Made by a program: the position numbers and the translations under genes
NCBI RefSeq assembly: GCF_002165625.1
Contig: NZ_NGNS01000006.1
Location: 124,001 to 188,000, forward strand
Direction: 5' to 3'
DNA: 64,000 nt
From: Neiella marina
GTDB taxonomy: Bacteria; Pseudomonadota; Gammaproteobacteria; Enterobacterales; Neiellaceae
Shown: piece by piece, positions 61,741 to 64,000 of the stretch
Position numbering within the stretch: the first letter of the stretch is position 1
Layout of the letters: the number at the start of each line of letters is the position of its first letter
The notes under the pieces: generated by a model
Database searches by the model: none
What the model was told of the DNA's origin: nothing
What the model saw: the letters and a program-made list of their open reading frames with translations, nothing else

Positions 61741-62823
61741 TTAGCGCACTTTCAACGTTGCTAAGCCAATGAGCACCAAGATCAAACTGATAATCCAAAA
61801 ACGAACAATCACCCGTGGCTCGGGCCAGCCTTTGAGCTCATAGTGGTGATGAATCGGTGCCATGCGGAAAATGCGCTGACCACGTAATTTGTATGAGCCC
61901 ACTTGCAGGATTACCGACACGGTTTCCATCACAAACACACCGCCCATGATGAACAGTACCAGTTCCTGGCGTACCAAAATCGCCAAGGTGCCAAGCGCAG
62001 CCCCCAGCGATAACGAACCAACATCACCCATAAAAACTTGTGCCGGATAAGTGTTAAACCACAAGAAGCCGAGCCCAGCACCAACAATGGCGGCGCAGAC
62101 AATCACTAGTTCGGAAGTTTCTGGGATATATGGAATATGCAGATAGCTAGAGAAGTTGACGTTGCCGGTAACATAGGCAAAGAAGCCAAATGCAGCGGCA
62201 ACCATCACCGTCGGCAAGATCGCTAAACCATCTAAGCCATCAGTTAAATTCACCGCATTGCTGGTACCAACAATAACGAAATAACTCAGCAGCAGATACA
62301 TGGCACCGAGTTGCGGCATCACATCTTTAAAGAATGGCACGACGAGCAGGGTTTCGGCTTCCAAGTGTGCTGTTTGATAAAGGAAGAATGCGGTGCCAAT
62401 AGCCACTACTGACTGCCAAAAGTACTTCCACTTGGCAATCAAGCCTTTCGGATCTTTGCGGATCACCTTGCGGTAGTCATCGACCCAACCAATCGCACCA
62501 AAGGCGGCTATGACAAAGATCATCACCCACACATAACGATTACTCAGATCGGCCCACAACAGGGTTGCCAGCAGAATGGCGGCCAGAATTAGCACCCCAC
62601 CCATAGTTGGTGTGCCTGCCTTGCTGAAATGCGACTCTGGACCATCATCGCGAACAGTCTGACCGATCTGCATCGTTTGCAAGAAACGAATGACTTTGGG
62701 GCCAAGTAGCAACGCCACCATTAAGCCGGTCAGGATACTGACAATTACTCGCAACGTCAGATATGAAAAGACGTTAAAACCAGAATAAAACTGCGTCAGC
62801 CAGTCCGCTAGCCAAACTAACAT
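61741..62823 (-). CDS. mraY: Phospho-N-acetylmuramoyl-pentapeptide transferase MraY
   Basis: Integral membrane enzyme that makes lipid I from UDP-MurNAc-pentapeptide and undecaprenyl phosphate. About ten transmembrane segments; motifs [18 protein letters not shown], the aspartates in [20 protein letters not shown], and [15 protein letters not shown], with the histidine motif [15 protein letters not shown]. Length 360 matches E. coli. Its start overlaps the murF end by seven bases, with AGAGGA upstream. Confidence 0.98.
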   Translation of the reverse strand: MLVWLADWLTQFYSGFNVFSYLTLRVIVSILTGLMVALLLGPKVIRFLQTMQIGQTVRDDGPESHFSKAGTPTMGGVLILAAILLATLLWADLSNRYVWVMIFVIAAFGAIGWVDDYRKVIRKDPKGLIAKWKYFWQSVVAIGTAFFLYQTAHLEAETLLVVPFFKDVMPQLGAMYLLLSYFVIVGTSNAVNLTDGLDGLAILPTVMVAAAFGFFAYVTGNVNFSSYLHIPYIPETSELVIVCAAIVGAGLGFLWFNTYPAQVFMGDVGSLSLGAALGTLAILVRQELVLFIMGGVFVMETVSVILQVGSYKLRGQRIFRMAPIHHHYELKGWPEPRVIVRFWIISLILVLIGLATLKVR

Positions 62824-64000
62824 GATATTTCCTCTTTACTGCGCAACCATTGCTGCAGTCGTTCAATTACGCGCTCCATCGCCGCACTGCGTGAGCCTTT
62901 GACCAACATTCGCACCGGTTGCGGTTGTTGACCAATCCACTCAGTCAGAGCAGCCATCAAGGCATCAATCTCGTAAAAGTGTTCGCCGTGCCCTGTTTGG
63001 CTGCCATAGCCATGTTGAGCCACCTCACTTAATGAACCCAAAGTAAACAGCGCATTGACGCCCTTATCCTTGGCATAAGCCCCGGCTTCCTGATGGTGTT
63101 GACGAGCCCAGCCACCGAGTTCACCCATATCGCCCATCACCAATGCAGTTTGTTCATCTCGGCAGGTTGTTAATACATCGACTGCCGCTTTCACTGATGC
63201 CAGATTGGCGTTATAGGTGTCGTCAATGACGGTCAATCCATCTGCCAGTGTTTGGGCGTCAAGACGACCTTTGACAAACACCCCTGCTTCCAAGGCGGTG
63301 GCGATTTCAACAATGCCAATACCCATGGCATAGGCCGCGGCACTGGCAGCCAAGGCATTGTCGATATTGTGTAATCCTGCCATTGGCAAACACATGTCAA
63401 TTGATTCATGACCGATGGATAGCACGAATTGGCTACTGTCTTGTTCAAGCTCAATATGGCTGGCGCGCACTTGCGCTTCTGCGGCACCTTGACGAGACCA
63501 AGTCACCACTTGCTTGTCGCTAAGCTTGCGCTGCCATTGTTGCGCGTACTTGTTGTGGTAATCGAAGATGGCAACACCCTGAGCTGGTAAACCTTGGAAA
63601 ATTTCAGATTTTGCGTTAGCAATGCCTTGCTCTGAGCCAAAGCCTTCAAGATGAGCGCTACCAATATTGGTGATCATCGCTACCTTGGGCTTAACGAGGC
63701 TAGTGGTGTAAGCAATTTCGCCCTGATGATTGGCGCCCAACTCCATCACACCATGGGTGTATTGGTGGGTTAACCGCAGTAGAGTTAGCGGCACGCCAAT
63801 TTCGTTATTGAAGTTACCCGCAGTGGCCAACACTTTGTGATGCTTGCCGATAATTGCCGCGGTCATTTCTTTTACCGTGGTTTTGCCTGCACTGCCGGTA
63901 ATCGCGACGTTTTTGGTTTGACAGCGATCAGCGACCAACGATGCAATAGCACCTAGAGCGAGCTTAGTATCTTCAACAATCAAATGTGGTAAGTCAGACT
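62817..64000 (-). CDS. murF: UDP-N-acetylmuramoyl-tripeptide--D-alanyl-D-alanine ligase (5' end missing)
   Basis: Adds D-Ala-D-Ala to the UDP-MurNAc tripeptide, finishing the cytoplasmic precursor. The window edge cuts the gene: the frame stays open to base 64000, reading [16 protein letters not shown], which corresponds to roughly residue 75 of E. coli MurF. About 393 residues are visible with the ATP loop [25 protein letters not shown], and the C-terminal [13 protein letters not shown]. It overlaps mraY by seven bases. Upstream dcw genes lie beyond the window. Confidence 0.96.
   Translation of the reverse strand, partial: SDLPHLIVEDTKLALGAIASLVADRCQTKNVAITGSAGKTTVKEMTAAIIGKHHKVLATAGNFNNEIGVPLTLLRLTHQYTHGVMELGANHQGEIAYTTSLVKPKVAMITNIGSAHLEGFGSEQGIANAKSEIFQGLPAQGVAIFDYHNKYAQQWQRKLSDKQVVTWSRQGAAEAQVRASHIELEQDSSQFVLSIGHESIDMCLPMAGLHNIDNALAASAAAYAMGIGIVEIATALEAGVFVKGRLDAQTLADGLTVIDDTYNANLASVKAAVDVLTTCRDEQTALVMGDMGELGGWARQHHQEAGAYAKDKGVNALFTLGSLSEVAQHGYGSQTGHGEHFYEIDALMAALTEWIGQQPQPVRMLVKGSRSAAMERVIERLQQWLRSKEEISC

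Overview
This window is housekeeping chromosome from a gammaproteobacterium. The synteny recalls Alteromonadales and related marine lineages: pyrG-eno beside relA-rlmD-barA, a long rpoE-to-acpS block, aceEF-lpd with pdhR, pilABCD next to coaE-zapD-yacG, and the division/cell-wall (dcw) cluster running into lpxC and secA. The genus cannot be named from sequence alone. Coding density is high, base composition is balanced and uniform, and I see no tRNA, rRNA, CRISPR, transposase or prophage gene.

Layout. 1-606: gene-free tail downstream of eno, holding two copies of an 80-bp repeat, two terminators and a broken second copy of the 3' end of eno. 607-8424 (-): rlmD, relA, mazG, pyrG, eno, with barA divergent at 8536. 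11259-20239 (-): rpoE-rseA-rseB-rseC-lepA-lepB-rnc-era-recO-pdxJ-acpS, tightly packed and led by a good sigma-E promoter. 20433-25539: nadB, then ygfX and sdhE, ygfZ, and three exported proteins: a composite NlpE/YbaY-like lipoprotein, a DUF3012 lipoprotein and a retropepsin-like protease. 25739-30372: ilvIH, a DUF3581 hotdog-type protein, an exported beta-propeller-like protein, and yebG with a LexA box. 30431-37434: pyruvate dehydrogenase (pdhR-aceE-aceF-lpdA) with two PdhR operators. 37687-40403: ampD-ampE and divergent nadC. 40695-46788 (+): type IV pilus genes pilA-B-C-D, then coaE, zapD and yacG. 46785-50972 (-): M23 peptidase, secA, mutT, with dciA divergent. 51498-64000 (-): murF (5' end cut by the window edge), mraY, murD, ftsW, murG, murC, ddlB, ftsQ, ftsA, ftsZ, lpxC.

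The genes group into recognised circuits: stringent response and nucleotide supply (relA, mazG, pyrG), envelope stress (rpoE-rse), pyruvate oxidation, NAD synthesis (nadB and nadC), pilus assembly, and peptidoglycan synthesis with septation. No gene is new as a family. The least explained items are the eno remnant with its flanking repeats, the lipoprotein in which a YbaY-like domain sits between two NlpE-like halves, the DUF3581 protein with an intact hydratase-type motif, and several inverted repeats interleaved with promoters (ftsZ/lpxC, pilA, ilvI). Many start codons were set from Shine-Dalgarno (SD) spacing and family N-termini, including several GTG and TTG starts.
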